From contig JAMDEM010000188.1 in the NCBI GenBank assembly GCA_023486985.1, positions 1-7,060 of the forward strand: a DNA stretch of 7,060 nt, written 5' to 3'. The position numbers and the translations under genes are program-made. This DNA is from Bacillota bacterium (GTDB lineage Bacteria; Vulcanimicrobiota; JAMDEM01). Below are positions 6,032 to 7,060 of the stretch, one piece after another. The notes beneath the pieces were generated by a model. The model made no database searches. It was given only the letters and a program-made list of their open reading frames with translations, and was not told where the DNA came from. The stretch's first letter is position 1; every line of letters begins with the position of its first letter.

Positions 6032-7060
6032 TTGATAGAAAAAATCAGGAATTTTTGCATAATCGCCCATATTGACCACGGTAAATCAACTTTAGCCGAC
6101 CGCCTGCTGGAATTAACAGGTACAATTGACCCTTCTAAAATGGTGAACCAGGTTCTGGATAAGATGGACCTGGAAAGAGAGCGCGGCATAACCATCAAGT
6201 CTTCTCCGGTAAGGATAAATTATAAATCAAAGGACGGGGAAGATTACATATTAAACCTGATTGACACGCCGGGACATGTGGATTTTACTTATGAAGTTTC
6301 AAGAAGCCTTGTTGCCTGCGAAGGAGCCTTGCTGGTGATAGACGCCTCGCAGGGAATTGAAGCCCAGACCCTGGCAAACTTTTATTTGGCAAAAGATCTT
6401 AATCTAAAAATAATTCCTGTTATCAATAAAATAGATCTGCCGGCTGCCGACCCTGAAAAAGTTAAAAATGACATAAAAGAACTGCTTGGCATCAATCCGG
6501 AGGAAGTTCTCCTGATAAGCGCCAAATCAGGAATAGGCGTTGAAGAAGTACTTGAAGCAGTGATTCATAAAATACCGCCGCCGCCGGGAAAAAACGACAT
6601 GCCTTTGAAAGCCCTTATCTTTGATTCTTATTACAATAATTATAAAGGTGTTGTGGTTGTTTTCAGGGTCATGCAGGGAGAAATAAATATAGGCGACACT
6701 ATCAAGTTTTTCTCGCGGGATAAAACCTTTGAAGTTACCGAGCTGGGATTTTTTACCCCTGATATGAAACCCGCCGGGCTCCTTTCAACCGGAGAGGTTG
6801 GCTATTTAACAGCGCAGATAAAAAATATAGAAGATACAAAAATGGGTGACACCATTACGCTTCTAAAAAATCCCGTAAGCACGCCTCTTCCGGGATATAA
6901 GGAAATCAAGCCTATGGTATTTTGCGGACTTTATCCCACTGAAAATAAAAATTACACATTGCTGAGAGAAGCGCTGGGGAAACTTAAATTAAATGACGCC
7001 TCCTTTACTTTTGAAGGTGAAACTTCAAACGCCCTGGGTTATGGTTTCAGATGCGGCTTT
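6032..7060 (+). CDS. lepA: Elongation factor 4 (LepA) GTPase, N-terminal 343 residues (3' end beyond window)
   Basis: LepA is a ribosome-associated translational GTPase, commonly described as a back-translocase or a factor acting in initiation and assembly. The visible part covers the GTPase domain with P-loop AHIDHGKST (12-20), switch I RGITI (51-55), DTPGH (78-82), NKID (132-135) and SAK (163-165). Domain II follows from about 190 ([19 protein letters not shown]), then the start of the EF-G-like domain III ([10 protein letters not shown], 293-302). The window ends within the conserved GYGFRCGF block; family members run to about 600 residues, so roughly 43% is missing. LALIFDS-, GEVGY- and [17 protein letters not shown] signatures separate LepA from EF-G, TypA and IF2. 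The start is TTG, supported by AAGGAG. All catalytic motifs are intact. It is transcribed divergently from the SPFH gene. Residues 57-60 (SSPV) differ from the AQAV I recall as usual in this loop, a minor oddity. Confidence 0.97.
   Translation, partial: MIEKIRNFCIIAHIDHGKSTLADRLLELTGTIDPSKMVNQVLDKMDLERERGITIKSSPVRINYKSKDGEDYILNLIDTPGHVDFTYEVSRSLVACEGALLVIDASQGIEAQTLANFYLAKDLNLKIIPVINKIDLPAADPEKVKNDIKELLGINPEEVLLISAKSGIGVEEVLEAVIHKIPPPPGKNDMPLKALIFDSYYNNYKGVVVVFRVMQGEINIGDTIKFFSRDKTFEVTELGFFTPDMKPAGLLSTGEVGYLTAQIKNIEDTKMGDTITLLKNPVSTPLPGYKEIKPMVFCGLYPTENKNYTLLREALGKLKLNDASFTFEGETSNALGYGFRCGF

Noticed and set aside
5932..6198. Minus-strand open frame of 88 codons at the start of lepA
   Set aside because: It is antisense to the lepA P-loop and switch regions, with no supporting ribosome site or recognisable sequence.

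Overview
The window is ordinary bacterial chromosome. It is AT-leaning by eye, with Shine-Dalgarno sites of the GGAGG type before every gene and several sigma-70-like promoters. The long nucleotidyltransferase/phosphomannomutase-like protein is of a type I associate with Peptococcaceae-like Firmicutes, Actinobacteria and Cyanobacteria. The LepA sequence is clearly bacterial but does not fix a phylum. My guess is an anaerobic Firmicute-like or deep-branching bacterium, held weakly.

Layout: (1) On the minus strand, positions 1-182 hold the first 60 codons of an unrecognised protein that runs off the left edge, preceded by its own extended -10 promoter and a leader hairpin. (2) Positions 314-3184, minus, encode a 956-residue sugar-nucleotide protein: an NDP-sugar (probably GDP-mannose) pyrophosphorylase domain, a left-handed beta-helix, a phosphohexomutase-like region whose catalytic loops are all altered, and an extra C-terminal domain. 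(3) Positions 3185-3551 are an AT-rich intergenic region between divergent genes. (4) Positions 3552-3842, plus, encode a 96-residue coiled-coil protein whose last codons lie inside a perfect 13-bp hairpin. (5) Positions 3894-5858, minus, encode a 654-residue membrane-anchored SPFH/flotillin-like protein with four divergent N-terminal repeats. (6) Positions 5859-6031 are a compact divergent promoter region. (7) Positions 6032-7060, plus, hold the first 343 codons of lepA (elongation factor 4), starting at TTG and cut by the right edge.

The genes do not form an obvious single pathway. The guanylyltransferase-like protein points to cell-envelope or polysaccharide precursor metabolism or its regulation. 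The SPFH protein points to membrane microdomain organisation, and LepA to translation. The coiled-coil gene and the SPFH gene converge on the shared hairpin at 3810-3840. I see no mobile element, CRISPR array, tRNA or rRNA. The parts most worth a second look are the mutase-like half with altered active site and its extra C-terminal domain, the four-fold repeat in the SPFH protein, and the terminator-like hairpin inside a coding end.
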